Virus record (IMG/VR): IMGVR_UViG_3300017527_000316
Span: 1 to 45,224 of that record
From: a virus
DNA: 45,224 bases
Direction: 5' to 3' (one strand)
Made by a program: the position numbers and the translations under genes. Below are positions 1 through 8,739 of this stretch, one piece after another. How positions within the stretch are numbered: position 1 is the stretch's first letter; each line of letters starts with the position of its first letter. Below the pieces are notes generated by a model. It made no database searches and had not been told where the DNA came from. It saw only the letters and a list, made by a program, of their open reading frames with translations.

Positions 1-795
1 GCTTCCAAAGAGACTGCTAGTTTAGACAACGAAGAGATGCACATTGCAATTGCTGGTATTATTTATAAAACCAGATTTCCTAACATCGCTCAAGAGGTAG
101 CTGACAACGGTTGGAAAGTATCCATGGAGTGTTACTATCAAAGTTACGATGTAAAAATCGGTGATCTTATACTAGATCCTAAAGAAGCCGAAGCCCTAGG
201 TTTAGCCGCATCTGACGATAAGCTACTAGGACGTATGGCAAAAGTTATTAAGAACGGTAAGGAGATCGCTGAAGGTGCTATCGCCAGAGTGTTACGTGGA
301 ATTTGTTTTTCCGGTTGTGGGATTGTAAAAAATCCAGCAAACCCTCCCTCAATAATTATAGAGACTGCTAACGAGAAAGAAACAGAAGAGCTTGAAGACG
401 ACAGTGTAATCATTTTGGATTACGATAACGTCAAACAAGAACAAAGTAATAATCTAACCTCAGATAAAGTAGACGACACTGTAATTACAGAGGAAGCACG
501 TAACGGACTCATGGACGACCAAGAAGGAATTTGTGTACATTACAAACGTAGAGTCGAAGATAAGCAAGGTAACATAACGAATAACGACTGGTGTGCCGCC
601 TTTCATGCATCCTGTACAGCGTTTGGCAGAAGCACATCAGATCCAGACTGCTTGCGTAATCAGAATATCCGTCGCTTTGCGAACGCTGCGATAGAGAGTC
701 GTTTGACTCGAAGAGCAGGTCTTGATAAACGCAAGGAGCTTTTAGATGGTTTAAAAGCTGCTTTACGTGAGGCAGTAAAAACTCAATCACGATAG
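1..795 (+). CDS. Putative prohead protease / head maturation protein, 5'-truncated
   Basis: The frame is already open at base 1 and continues for 264 codons to TAG at 793-795, so the true start lies outside the window. The readable N-terminal part contains the stretches GWKVSMECYY and RGICFSGCGIVKNPANP, a pattern I associate with phage capsid-maturation proteases (a beta strand carrying VSME and a later GxGxVxNPANP strand). The C-terminal half is a separate, partly helical, Cys-containing region. The gene sits immediately before a small virion protein, the scaffold and the major capsid protein, the usual place for the protease that clips scaffold and capsid precursors. No catalytic triad can be assigned with certainty. 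An alternative is a structural capsid-assembly protein without protease activity. The stop codon overlaps the AGGAGG ribosome binding site of the next gene. Confidence 0.5.
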   Translation, partial: ASKETASLDNEEMHIAIAGIIYKTRFPNIAQEVADNGWKVSMECYYQSYDVKIGDLILDPKEAEALGLAASDDKLLGRMAKVIKNGKEIAEGAIARVLRGICFSGCGIVKNPANPPSIIIETANEKETEELEDDSVIILDYDNVKQEQSNNLTSDKVDDTVITEEARNGLMDDQEGICVHYKRRVEDKQGNITNNDWCAAFHASCTAFGRSTSDPDCLRNQNIRRFANAAIESRLTRRAGLDKRKELLDGLKAALREAVKTQSR

Positions 796-808
796 GAGGT
801 ATTGAAAA

Positions 809-1231
809 ATGCCAGATCTAAACATTGGACAGCAAGGCAAACTGAAAAGTATGCCGAAGCTAACCCGAATCAACGGTGATGACCATAACAAGGTTATTTA
901 TCGTAACTTGGGGAACAACCACGCTTACCCATTCGTATGGGCAAGTACAGCCACTATGCTGGACGGCGATGACGAAGTTGTAGTTGCCTCTGGTATCAAA
1001 TGGCATGGTTATGAGTTGGCAGCTAGTGCCAGCGTCGTAGCTACTCCAGAAGGAGCCCTTGGCTATCTTACGGTAGTGAAGGACACCGGAGCTAACACTA
1101 TTACTATTAAGTCTAGTGCGAGTGCTTCTGGAGACACCGACATAGCAGTTATGTTTATGCTTGGTGGAGAAATGCAAGCAGAAGGTCTATTTTGTAGGGG
1201 CAATGATGGGGCAGCCCAAAGCCTTCCGTAA
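809..1231 (+). CDS. Small virion protein of the capsid module, function unknown
   Basis: This 140-residue protein starts at an ATG 8 nt after a strong AGGAGG. It is rich in small beta-type residues (Gly, Ala, Ser, Thr, Val) and ends with a stretch of alternating hydrophobic and polar residues (IAVMFMLGGEM), as in a compact beta fold. No signal peptide or membrane segment is visible. Its place between the putative protease and the scaffold suggests a minor capsid or head-decorating protein. I do not recognise the family, so the role rests only on gene order. A 123-base gap follows before the scaffold gene; it holds AT-rich sequence and the scaffold ribosome binding site, with no convincing promoter or terminator. 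Confidence 0.6.
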   Translation: MPDLNIGQQGKLKSMPKLTRINGDDHNKVIYRNLGNNHAYPFVWASTATMLDGDDEVVVASGIKWHGYELAASASVVATPEGALGYLTVVKDTGANTITIKSSASASGDTDIAVMFMLGGEMQAEGLFCRGNDGAAQSLP

Positions 1232-1354
1232 TAATTAAAAGTTAATTGGATTTAGGACAAGGGAAATAATCGATTCACGAATTTTAATTTCAGGTCGGTT
1301 AAGTTGCCAATGTGACTTGTAAACATTGAATATTGCAAGGAGGAAACTTAACAT

Positions 1355-2203
1355 ATGGAAAGAGATGAACTAAAAACTCAGGTAGCAGCACTAGTTGCTA
1401 GCCTGTTTGATGAGAAGGAAGAAGCCGAGATTCGCTCAGCGACAGAGGCAGAGCTTGAAAAAGCTGCTTCCGCCATCTCTGATCTTACATCCGCTTTGGA
1501 AGAGAAGAATGCCGAAGTGGCTGAGGTGGATGAGAAGCTTACTGCAAGTGACGCTCGTGTAAAAGAACTCGAAACTGAGCTAGAGGCAGCCCAGAAAGAG
1601 TTGGAAACAGCGAATGAAAAACTTGGTAAGTCTGAACAAGCACTTGAGGATATGAAAAAGGATAGGGCAGCAGAGGTACGTATGTCTGAACTAGAAGATG
1701 CTGGCGTTGCTCGTTCTGATAAAGAAGACCAGTTGGCGAAAGTTAGGGAGATGTCTGACGAAGACTTTGCATCTTATAAGGATGAACTGGTTTCTATCAG
1801 AGAGGCTGTCGTCGCTGAGTTGAAACAAAGCGAAGAAAAAGCCGAAGCAGACGCAAAGGCAGAGGCAGAGGCTGAAGAAGCCAAGAAGATGAAAGAAGAC
1901 GAAGATGAAATGAAGAAGAAAGAAAAGATGAAAAAGGGCAAGAAGAAAGAAGATTGCTCTGAAGAATCTGAAGAAGCTTCCGAAGAATCTGAAACGTCCG
2001 AAACATCTGAAGAAGAAGCTTCTGAAGAGCAAGAAGAAACTGCATCTGAAGAAGAAGAAACAACAACACCTGCCCAGATTACTCCGGGACAGGCTGCTAT
2101 GGCGTCTCTGAACATGGAGTTTATTCCAAGTGAAGATCTCATGACCAAGTACGCCAAACTTGGCGAAGCTATGGCTAAGAGATTTAAGAAATCTGACGAA
2201 TAA
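1355..2203 (+). CDS. Prohead scaffolding protein
   Basis: This 282-residue protein is almost entirely helical and charged. Residues of about 1-110 form a heptad-like coiled coil rich in Glu, Ala and Lys. Residues of about 150-200 are an alternating Lys/Glu block, and residues of about 200-250 are a low-complexity Ser/Glu tail with repeated SEE and ETSEE. A short less-charged C-terminus follows (NMEFIPSEDLMTKYAKLGEA). An acidic coiled-coil protein between protease and major capsid genes is the standard signature of an internal scaffold in T4- and SPO1-like order. The C-terminal segment probably contacts the capsid protein, and IPSE near residue 258 could be a protease cleavage site; both points are inference. 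It is preceded by AAGGAGG at good spacing. The low-complexity region produces several long antisense frames that are not genes. Confidence 0.85.
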   Translation: MERDELKTQVAALVASLFDEKEEAEIRSATEAELEKAASAISDLTSALEEKNAEVAEVDEKLTASDARVKELETELEAAQKELETANEKLGKSEQALEDMKKDRAAEVRMSELEDAGVARSDKEDQLAKVREMSDEDFASYKDELVSIREAVVAELKQSEEKAEADAKAEAEAEEAKKMKEDEDEMKKKEKMKKGKKKEDCSEESEEASEESETSETSEEEASEEQEETASEEEETTTPAQITPGQAAMASLNMEFIPSEDLMTKYAKLGEAMAKRFKKSDE

Positions 2204-2231
2204 TTAAAAGATTTAGAGGAGGAAAAAGGAT

Positions 2232-2855
2232 ATGTTTATTCCAAGACATCCCGTTGTAGAGAATCAATTCTGCAGCTATGCTTCACAGACTGCGACAGCA
2301 GCAGCTGGGATTGGAGGGGTTATCGCCTACGCAGGTAGCGTTGTTTTTCTAGATCCCGATGCAGCTAATGAAGAGCCAATCGTTGAGAAATTTTCTCATA
2401 CAGAAGCGGCCAAGGTGCCGTTTGGTTTTTCTATGCAGAAAGTAAAGACTGGTTACCATCAGGTACACCCTGCTGGCTTTATGATGCCAGGTGATCTCGG
2501 TTCTAGTGATGTTATTGCCCAGCCTCTCTATGATGCTACTGGTAATATCACCGGTACCAAGGCCGCACCTTGTGGTGTTGCTCACCTAGGTATTTGGGAC
2601 ACTGTACATTATACATCACTTGATGGAGTTACTAAGATATCTCCGGGTCTGCCACTGTATATCGCAGCAGACGAAGCTAAGGTTACTACTAGCACTGCTA
2701 ATTCCGATGGTGCTACTGACGCAGCTACTGGAGCTAGATGTGATGGCAACAGTACTGTAGTGGCCCGTGTTGTAAAGGGTGCAAGTGCCGCTAAGGTTAC
2801 CGCTAATGTAGGTAACACTACACTGTATCCAATTAGAATCAAACTTTTGGTCTAA
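2232..2855 (+). CDS. Putative capsid decoration / head-associated protein
   Basis: The product is 207 residues, beta-rich, Gly/Ala/Thr/Val-rich, with no coiled coil or membrane segment. It begins MFIPRHPVVENQF and ends TLYPIRIKLLV. An internal stretch (residues of about 130-190) has the alternating Val/Ala/Thr pattern of a beta sandwich. It lies between scaffold and major capsid genes, where several large phages encode head-decoration or capsid-stabilising proteins. I do not recognise a specific family, so this role rests on position and composition. The ribosome binding site GAGGAGG ends about 7 bases before the ATG, consistent with high expression. The 71 bases that follow carry the leader of the capsid gene. 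Confidence 0.55.
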   Translation: MFIPRHPVVENQFCSYASQTATAAAGIGGVIAYAGSVVFLDPDAANEEPIVEKFSHTEAAKVPFGFSMQKVKTGYHQVHPAGFMMPGDLGSSDVIAQPLYDATGNITGTKAAPCGVAHLGIWDTVHYTSLDGVTKISPGLPLYIAADEAKVTTSTANSDGATDAATGARCDGNSTVVARVVKGASAAKVTANVGNTTLYPIRIKLLV

Positions 2856-2926
2856 TTAAAAAATATTGAATTTGGATTAAGGCACTTATAGTGCGTCCAA
2901 TACTAAGATAGGAGGAGTTGTTTATT

Positions 2927-4000
2927 ATGGATCTCAAAGAAATGCAAGAGTTGTTCCGTGAAACAGCTAATATTCATACACCAGAAGGTATGGCTGCATA
3001 TCGTGCATTTGCCGCAGCTATCACAACTCCGATCCTGCAGAAAATTGAGCTAGAGTCCATCATGCGTGGACTTTTTGCAGTGGAAAGGCTGGCACCAGGT
3101 GCACAGGCCGTTTACCCTGTAGCTGAAGACTTCGAAATTCCAGTTTGGGTACTTCCTGGACTTGGTTACGTTGCTCAGAACTTCATCGAAGGTATCGGTG
3201 AAGAGGTATACGTTCCTACCTTTACAATCGATGCTTCTGCGGATTGGAAAATTACTTATGCTCGTGATTCTCGTATCGATATCGCTCAGAGAGCGGCTGC
3301 TCGTGCAGCTAAAGATCTTGCCAATTACGAGGAAGAGTGTGGTTGGAGAGTTATTCTCCCTGCCGCTACTTCTTCATTCTCAGGTAAGGGTCTCTTAGGC
3401 TCTCGCCCGGCTCCAATTTATGAAATTCAACCGTCTTCTACGGGAGCAGGTTATCTTTCTAAGGAGCTTATTAATAAAATGATCGTTGGTTTCAAGAGAA
3501 TTGGTCGTACCCTCACAGATCTGTACGTATCTCCAGAAGATGCTGCTGACATCCGTGAGTGGACTGACACCGATATTGACCCTGTTACTCGCCGTGAAAT
3601 CTTTCAGGCAGCAGGCATGGGCTCTATTTGGAATGTAAGTCTACATGAAATTCAGCACCTAGGTGCAACCGGACTTTATAACATTAACGGCAGTACTTCC
3701 GCTTATGGTAAGTTTATTGCTGATAGTGGTACAGAAGAGTTTAATGCTTATACTCTCGAAAATCCGAATGTAACTAATGCTGACGGTACCATCGGTACTC
3801 TAGGTGAGACTCAGGTCCTTGGTTTTGATCTGAGCAATAACGATTCACTCGTTATGCCTATTCGTAAAGAATACGAAGCACACGACGACCCAACCCTACT
3901 CCGTGTACAGAAACAAGGTTTCTTTGGATGGGCAGAGATTGGGTTTGCTTGTCTTGATAGTAGAATGCTCGGTATGGGCATTATCGATCGTAGTCTATAA
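2927..4000 (+). CDS. Major capsid protein (HK97-fold type)
   Basis: The 357-residue protein follows the scaffold in canonical order and has the expected size and composition. An N-terminal helical arm (residues 1-45, MDLKEMQELFRET) precedes the core. The core includes a long helix around DIAQRAAARAAKDLANYEE that fits the HK97 spine helix, and a segment with VSPEDAADIREW typical of the A/P domain. The C-terminus has the pattern of a closing beta strand (FFGWAEIGFACLDSRMLGMGI). I chose ATG 2927 rather than the in-frame TTG at 2918 because AGGAGG (2910-2915) is then 11 nt upstream; TTG would sit on top of it. There is no large insertion domain. A strong hairpin follows 17 bases after the stop. 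The assignment is by order and pattern, not by alignment. Confidence 0.85.
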   Translation: MDLKEMQELFRETANIHTPEGMAAYRAFAAAITTPILQKIELESIMRGLFAVERLAPGAQAVYPVAEDFEIPVWVLPGLGYVAQNFIEGIGEEVYVPTFTIDASADWKITYARDSRIDIAQRAAARAAKDLANYEEECGWRVILPAATSSFSGKGLLGSRPAPIYEIQPSSTGAGYLSKELINKMIVGFKRIGRTLTDLYVSPEDAADIREWTDTDIDPVTRREIFQAAGMGSIWNVSLHEIQHLGATGLYNINGSTSAYGKFIADSGTEEFNAYTLENPNVTNADGTIGTLGETQVLGFDLSNNDSLVMPIRKEYEAHDDPTLLRVQKQGFFGWAEIGFACLDSRMLGMGIIDRSL

Positions 4001-4017
4001 AATGATATTGTACTTAA

Positions 4018-4050
4018 GTACCCTATCTCCCTTCGGGGAGTTTAGGGTAC
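4018..4050 (+). terminator. Strong UUCG-loop hairpin after the major capsid gene
   Basis: The outer arms GTACCCTA (4018-4025) and TAGGGTAC (4043-4050) pair perfectly. The inner arms CTCCC (4027-4031) and GGGAG (4036-4040) pair around a TTCG tetraloop. There is no T-run after it, so it may act as a Rho-independent-like pause, an RNA-processing site or a 3' stabiliser of the capsid mRNA rather than a textbook terminator. Confidence 0.7.
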
Positions 4051-4059
4051 ACACGCTTA

Positions 4060-4072
4060 TAAACTAACCTCA
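4060..4072 (+). promoter_or_regulatory. Intergenic 13-mer shared with the tail-tube leader
   Basis: TAAACTAACCTCA here matches TAAACTAGCCTCA at 27613-27625 in 12 of 13 positions. Both copies lie in non-coding leaders, one after the capsid hairpin and one before the tail-tube gene. It could be part of a phage-specific promoter or a translation-control element. The role is inference from position and repetition only. Confidence 0.25.
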
Positions 4073-4094
4073 CTAAGGGTAGAAATATAGGAAT

Positions 4095-4415
4095 ATGCTA
4101 TTACTTTTTAAGTTATTATTAGCGATAATACTTACTGAGGCCATAACTGAGATCATAACTAAATCAGAAATCTTCACCCCTTTCAGAAAGCGAATTTTCG
4201 ATTTAGGACAGAGCAATAAATTTTTTGAGTGGTTTCACAAACTATTAGATTGCGGTTATTGTTTTTCAGTTTGGTCAGGGGTGTTCATCGCTATTTTGTT
4301 ATTAAGGGATATACATTTGGTCAACGTGTGGGTTGATCCGGTGTTATTAGGTCTGTGCTTACATAGGCTATCTAATCTTTCCCATAATATAATGGACAGA
4401 ATACACGGAATATAA
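4095..4415 (+). CDS. DUF1360-like small membrane protein
   Basis: The 106-residue product has an N-terminal hydrophobic helix (residues 2-22) and a central motif LLDCGYCFSVWSG with Cys53 and Cys56. That motif is followed by a second hydrophobic helix (residues 61-70) and a third weaker one near VDPVLLGLCL. The CxxC-x3-W motif inside a short multi-helix membrane protein is typical of the DUF1360 family found in Bacillus and in phages; its biochemical role is unknown. The ribosome binding site is weak (TAGGA), unlike its neighbours, suggesting low expression. It separates the capsid genes from the fibre cluster. It could act at the host membrane, for example in superinfection exclusion or lysis timing, but nothing in the sequence decides this. 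Confidence 0.65.
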   Translation: MLLLFKLLLAIILTEAITEIITKSEIFTPFRKRIFDLGQSNKFFEWFHKLLDCGYCFSVWSGVFIAILLLRDIHLVNVWVDPVLLGLCLHRLSNLSHNIMDRIHGI

Positions 4416-4454
4416 AAGGGACAAGGTAAAATTCACAGAAAAGGAGAAGTTATT

Positions 4455-4937
4455 ATGAGTATGAAAGGTTTTGTAAAAAACGCATCCCCAGGTTGGGTGC
4501 ACGCAATGAAAAGATCGATCGGACCTGGAGCACAAATCCCCCTAGATGAGCTTTACGAACAGTATGGTGTAAAGCATGATCTAGCCGAGGGCGATGAGTT
4601 TCTTCAGTGGCTTCGCAACGTCAAACTAAAAGATACGGTAAAGTGGAAAATAGAACTACAACAAGAAGAAGCACCCGCCGTTGAAGAGCCCGAAAAAGAA
4701 AAAGTAACTCGCCCCAACAAGGTTGATACAGGTAACGTGGCACCTCCGGTGCCTAAAGAAATGGATGTGGCCGACATCGTTGGGTTATCTGTTCGACAGG
4801 GAAGAGAAATGCTTCCAAAGGTTCAAGATCTAACTCTGTTGAAATACGCTTTACAACAGGCAAACCAACTCTCAGGTAAGGACAGTCTTTGTAGAATAAT
4901 TAGAAAACGTATTAAGGATTTGCAAATCGCACGCTAA
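4455..4937 (+). CDS. Hypothetical protein, two-part architecture
   Basis: The 160-residue protein starts at ATG after AAGGAGAAG. Residues 1-75 look globular and contain YEQYGVKHDLAEGDEFLQW. Residues of about 75-110 are a Pro/Glu/Lys-rich linker (PAVEEPEKEKVTRP). Residues 110-160 form a helical domain rich in Leu, Arg and Lys. The linker between two small domains suggests an adaptor or tether. I do not recognise a family. The gene leads into the fibre cluster, so it may be a structural or assembly factor, which is inference from position. Confidence 0.55.
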   Translation: MSMKGFVKNASPGWVHAMKRSIGPGAQIPLDELYEQYGVKHDLAEGDEFLQWLRNVKLKDTVKWKIELQQEEAPAVEEPEKEKVTRPNKVDTGNVAPPVPKEMDVADIVGLSVRQGREMLPKVQDLTLLKYALQQANQLSGKDSLCRIIRKRIKDLQIAR

Positions 4938-4973
4938 AGTAACACAAATCCTAATAGAAGGAGAGAATAAGCA

Positions 4974-6281
4974 ATGGCTAGAAGTTTACTGAGACAATTA
5001 GAACAGATTAGACGTGCTGCCACTTATGATGACGCAGTCGCAGACGTCAATTTAGCCAGTGTCGCCGAACCTACGGTTTCCGGTTCTCTCGAAGAGGACA
5101 CCAATATTATTCGTACCGTCTTGAAACAACTGAAGGGTACGACTAACTGGTTTGATGCCCCGTCAAAGTATTTTGATCCTACAGATACAGATGGGCTCGA
5201 CGCTAAAAACAAGGACGCGACCTTGGCTAACATCGCCGATAACACACTTGATGCTAACACCATCATTGTGGCTGTTACCGATGATAACTCCGGTTTAGGT
5301 TACACAGTTTCAGGTACGTCTGACGGTGTATTGCTTTCACCCATCACCACTAACTATGCTGACCCAGCTGATCGTAAGGGCCTTCCTATTTTTGCTTCCA
5401 CAACAAATAGCGGGGTTTATTATGATGAAGGTGGGGACGATAATGTTTGTCGTATTGACGTAATCAATACTTCAAACGACTCTGAGTTTGTTACAAACGA
5501 CGGTCATATTGTTTATGCTAAGTTCCACGATGGAGCTGATTATAGTGGTTCCGGTGAGACTTCAGACGCCTACGCAAAATTTTATGCCAACAACGCTGTA
5601 GTCGACATGACTTCAGTCTCTGGAACAGTAGAGAACGTTATGTTCGTTTACCCAGTTCGTAAGAGACTTTCCGACATGCAGGAACATGAGTGGTTAAGAA
5701 CCGACTTTATTAGTTCCTGGGAAGGCGATGTTGAATTAATTGAAGATATTCAAAATCTATGGAGTTATACAGGTGCCTCTAATAATATTGATACTACAGC
5801 AGGTTCCTGGAATAACACTTCCGCTTCTTACCTACTCCAATCCGATCCCGCAAATCTAAAGCAAGCTGTTGATGCCATCAACGATGGTGTTGGTGATCGT
5901 TTGTTCTCTGAAGAGAACTACATTACTGACGGCGATAATATTAGTACTGCTTTGGATACATTGGATCAAGCAATGTCAGATATTGCTGACGATATTGCTG
6001 CTGGTGTTGGTGATAAGTATGTAGAATCCGTAGCTGCACCTATAACCAAGAATACTCCGCATGCTATTCCAGTTGCGATTGGGACTTATACTCCTGAGGA
6101 CACTGCTGGTCGTGAGGGTAAAAACATGGATATCTACGTAGATGGTCAGCTATTGGCTGCCGATACAGGAGCAGCTGGAGCTAATGCAGACCGCGACTAC
6201 GGTGAAACATCCGGTACTCAAGTTACATTTAGATTTGATATCCAGGCTGGACGTAATATTACTTACATGGTACGTCAGTAA
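4974..6281 (+). CDS. Virion fibre-like protein, paralogue of the C-terminal half of the next gene
   Basis: The 435-residue protein starts MARSLLRQLEQIRR, an opening similar to that of the S74 fibre further on (MARSLIREGQIR). Over nearly its whole length it is colinear with residues of about 376-803 of the next gene. Shared blocks are LKQLKGT, FDPTDTD, RGLPIF, FHDGADYSG, SSWEGD, LWSYTGAS and a C-terminal NMD(I/V)(Y/F)(V/L)DG near-repeat ending in VRQ. It is Asp/Ser/Thr/Gly-rich and beta-type, with one helical stretch around residues 325-345, as in trimeric fibre shafts. A role as capsid- or tail-attached fibre is inferred. Its ribosome binding site is AGAAGGAGAG. Confidence 0.75.
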   Translation: MARSLLRQLEQIRRAATYDDAVADVNLASVAEPTVSGSLEEDTNIIRTVLKQLKGTTNWFDAPSKYFDPTDTDGLDAKNKDATLANIADNTLDANTIIVAVTDDNSGLGYTVSGTSDGVLLSPITTNYADPADRKGLPIFASTTNSGVYYDEGGDDNVCRIDVINTSNDSEFVTNDGHIVYAKFHDGADYSGSGETSDAYAKFYANNAVVDMTSVSGTVENVMFVYPVRKRLSDMQEHEWLRTDFISSWEGDVELIEDIQNLWSYTGASNNIDTTAGSWNNTSASYLLQSDPANLKQAVDAINDGVGDRLFSEENYITDGDNISTALDTLDQAMSDIADDIAAGVGDKYVESVAAPITKNTPHAIPVAIGTYTPEDTAGREGKNMDIYVDGQLLAADTGAAGANADRDYGETSGTQVTFRFDIQAGRNITYMVRQ

Positions 6282-6316
6282 TCAACCAAAAAATCCTTAT
6301 GGAGGGAAGATGAATT

Positions 6317-8728
6317 ATGGCAAATTATTTCAATTTACAATATGAAAGCACTGCCGCTTCATCTCCTGGTACTGTGGAGTTGAATTATGGTACTCCCACA
6401 TCCAATGGGCTCGACGTACATGCATCTCTTTACGCCGGCTCTGGATTCACACCTACAGATTATAAGATGTGGGGAGTCGAACTAGTAGAAGGAGAAGGTA
6501 TAGTAACCATCTCCGGGGCTGAATGGATAACTTATACAGACCTCCGCAATGTCCGACTCGCCAGACATAATGACCCGCAATATGCTTACGTCAAGTTTAG
6601 AGATACTTCAACATCTGGAACACCTGAAACTGATACTTTTCAATCGAATGCCGTCACTTTTAATTTTGTAGAACCTGTTATTCATGGGACTACAGACTGG
6701 AAAACGGACTTCGAGGAGTTGGGATTTGACTCCGCTTCAGCCAATACTTTAAAGAATGAAGTATACGCTACTGAGGTGGAATTTAATAAAGCCAAACTAG
6801 ATCAATTAGCATTTAGTGGAAGGAACTTTGCTGGGCTGAGGTTGGAACCGAAAACGGTATACATCAACCCATCCAGTGAGATCGGCCAGCTTATTGGTCT
6901 TGATGACAACAGTTATGTAACAATTACCAGAGTTTTTGATGAAGCCGAAACGCCTATGATTATGGTAGATTATGGTGATGGGTATGAAACCCTCACCGCC
7001 TACGATAATACCGTCAAAACCACTATTAGTGGTGAGAATGAGGGGCGTATATCCAACGTTAGTTGGACTCCGGGCACGAGAACTTTGACTTTTGACGCAT
7101 ATAAATTCTCTACTTACGGTTTCTGTACCGTTCAGAAGGTAGAATTCACCAACGATTCACAAACTGCTGGATATGTTGGTGAGACTAGAGTTGTTAGGGT
7201 TTACGTTCAGGACACGAACGGCGAGCCTGTAGAAAACGCTCCAGTAACTATCTCAGGAACGGGCGATGTTATTGGTTCATTCCAAGAATCCATGCCATTA
7301 GATACTGGTGCGGATGGCATCGCAGAGTTCAACTTCGATGTGTCAGGTATAGGGCAGAGGACGTTTGAGGCTAACGTCGACGACGCCTATTACACTGACC
7401 CAGACATTTCTTTTACCGGATACGCAACAATTTCCGGCTCGCAAAGAAGTCTACTGACACAGTACGAGCAAATCTATAGAACATATAATTATATAGATAC
7501 TATCTCTGGAGTGAACGACAGTGCCGTAGCAGAGCCTACAACTCCGACAGTTTCTGGTTCTTCGGATTCGGTAATGGAACATGATCTAAATGTTCTGAGA
7601 ACGTTGATGAAGCAGCTTAAAGGTACCGATGATTGGTTTAGTAGTCCTCCAGCAGTTTTTGATCCGACAGATACGGATTCAGAAGATGTTAAGAACAACG
7701 AGGCTACTTTGTCATCGATTGCTGGCAATACTTTAGACGCACAAACAATTATCACATCAATTAATGATTCCAATTCAGGTAACGGGTTTAGTATAACTCC
7801 AGGAGATGAAGGCTTCCTATTCCTCACCACTTTGGATTACGCTTTGCCCACCGATCGCCGAGGTTTGCCAATATTTCATACAACTAATAGCGGCATTTAC
7901 CAAGATGAGGGTGAGCAAGATAGGGTGGTTGGAATAGATCTCATCAATATGGAAACTGGTGCCGAATTCAGGGATGCCAGTGGAGATATAATTTTTGCTA
8001 AATTCCACGATGGTGCAGACTATAGTGGAACTGGTGATGGAACTGATGCTTATGTCAAGTTCTACACCGAAGCCGGTACATACACTACAACGTCAGGTGA
8101 TCCTGATTCTATAATGATAGTTTACCCATATCGCAAAGTCATGTCTGAAGTTAAAGAATATGAATGGATTAGAACAGACTTTGTTAGTTCTTGGGAAGGC
8201 GATGAAATTATAGTAGGACAGGTATCTGACCTGTGGAGTTACACCGGAGCATCCGACAATGAGACGTCCCCAAATTGGACTTCCATTAGCGGATCACCAA
8301 TGATAACGAATGAATCAAGTCTCAAGGAAGCTCTCGATCAGTTGAACGATGAGTTTGGAGACACGACATATTCAGGAACATACATCTCAGACGGACAATC
8401 TATTACGGCTTCTTTGGACGCCTTAGACACCAACTTGTATACAATATCCCAGACTGTGGCCGATGGGGTAGCAGACAAACACGTTGCGGTAGTGGCAAGC
8501 GGAATTGCTGCAGGCACAGCTTATCAATTACCTGTCGGATTATCCTATACACCTAGCACAATGGGTGTAAATATGGATGTATTTTTAGATGGTATAATGT
8601 TAGCTGCATCTTCTGGTGAAGGTGGAGCTAATGAAGATAAAGATTACGCGGAGATTAGTCCAACACACGTCGCATTTCACTTTGATGTTTACCAATATTC
8701 CAATATCACCTTTGCGGTGAGGCAATAG
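6317..8728 (+). CDS. Large fibre/adhesin with Ig-like (Big-1-like) domain fused to a duplicated fibre module
   Basis: The 803-residue protein has three parts. Residues 1-270 are beta-rich and not recognised. Residues of about 273-370 match the bacterial Ig-like/invasin type 1 pattern (VVRVYVQDTNGEPVENAPV, then GxxxF and DTGADGIAEFNFDVS). Residues 376-803 are a paralogous copy of the preceding 435-residue protein, so the gene looks like a duplication that gained an N-terminal extension. Ig-like domains on phage virions are known to give weak binding to surfaces or glycans; that function here is inferred. The ribosome binding site GGAGGGAAG stands before ATG 6317. The high Ser-Gly content is shared with the other genes of this cluster. 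Confidence 0.75.
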   Translation: MANYFNLQYESTAASSPGTVELNYGTPTSNGLDVHASLYAGSGFTPTDYKMWGVELVEGEGIVTISGAEWITYTDLRNVRLARHNDPQYAYVKFRDTSTSGTPETDTFQSNAVTFNFVEPVIHGTTDWKTDFEELGFDSASANTLKNEVYATEVEFNKAKLDQLAFSGRNFAGLRLEPKTVYINPSSEIGQLIGLDDNSYVTITRVFDEAETPMIMVDYGDGYETLTAYDNTVKTTISGENEGRISNVSWTPGTRTLTFDAYKFSTYGFCTVQKVEFTNDSQTAGYVGETRVVRVYVQDTNGEPVENAPVTISGTGDVIGSFQESMPLDTGADGIAEFNFDVSGIGQRTFEANVDDAYYTDPDISFTGYATISGSQRSLLTQYEQIYRTYNYIDTISGVNDSAVAEPTTPTVSGSSDSVMEHDLNVLRTLMKQLKGTDDWFSSPPAVFDPTDTDSEDVKNNEATLSSIAGNTLDAQTIITSINDSNSGNGFSITPGDEGFLFLTTLDYALPTDRRGLPIFHTTNSGIYQDEGEQDRVVGIDLINMETGAEFRDASGDIIFAKFHDGADYSGTGDGTDAYVKFYTEAGTYTTTSGDPDSIMIVYPYRKVMSEVKEYEWIRTDFVSSWEGDEIIVGQVSDLWSYTGASDNETSPNWTSISGSPMITNESSLKEALDQLNDEFGDTTYSGTYISDGQSITASLDALDTNLYTISQTVADGVADKHVAVVASGIAAGTAYQLPVGLSYTPSTMGVNMDVFLDGIMLAASSGEGGANEDKDYAEISPTHVAFHFDVYQYSNITFAVRQ

Positions 8729-8739
8729 GAGGGTATGAT

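Noticed and set aside
1691-2157. Long antisense frames opposite the scaffold gene
   Set aside because: They are reverse readings of the Glu/Ser/Lys low-complexity region, giving runs of Phe/Leu or Ser, with no binding sites.
2918-2926. TTG 2918 as start of the major capsid gene
   Set aside because: It overlaps its own ribosome binding site; ATG 2927 has normal spacing.
4061-4085. True T3/T7-type promoter
   Set aside because: Two single-base deletions change the spacing to the start site and no single-subunit polymerase gene is visible. Kept only as a low-interest motif.
1255-4436. GGACAAGG...ATTCAC in two leaders (1255-1278 and 4419-4436)
   Set aside because: The spacing differs and only two copies were seen; chance similarity in AT-rich DNA is likely.
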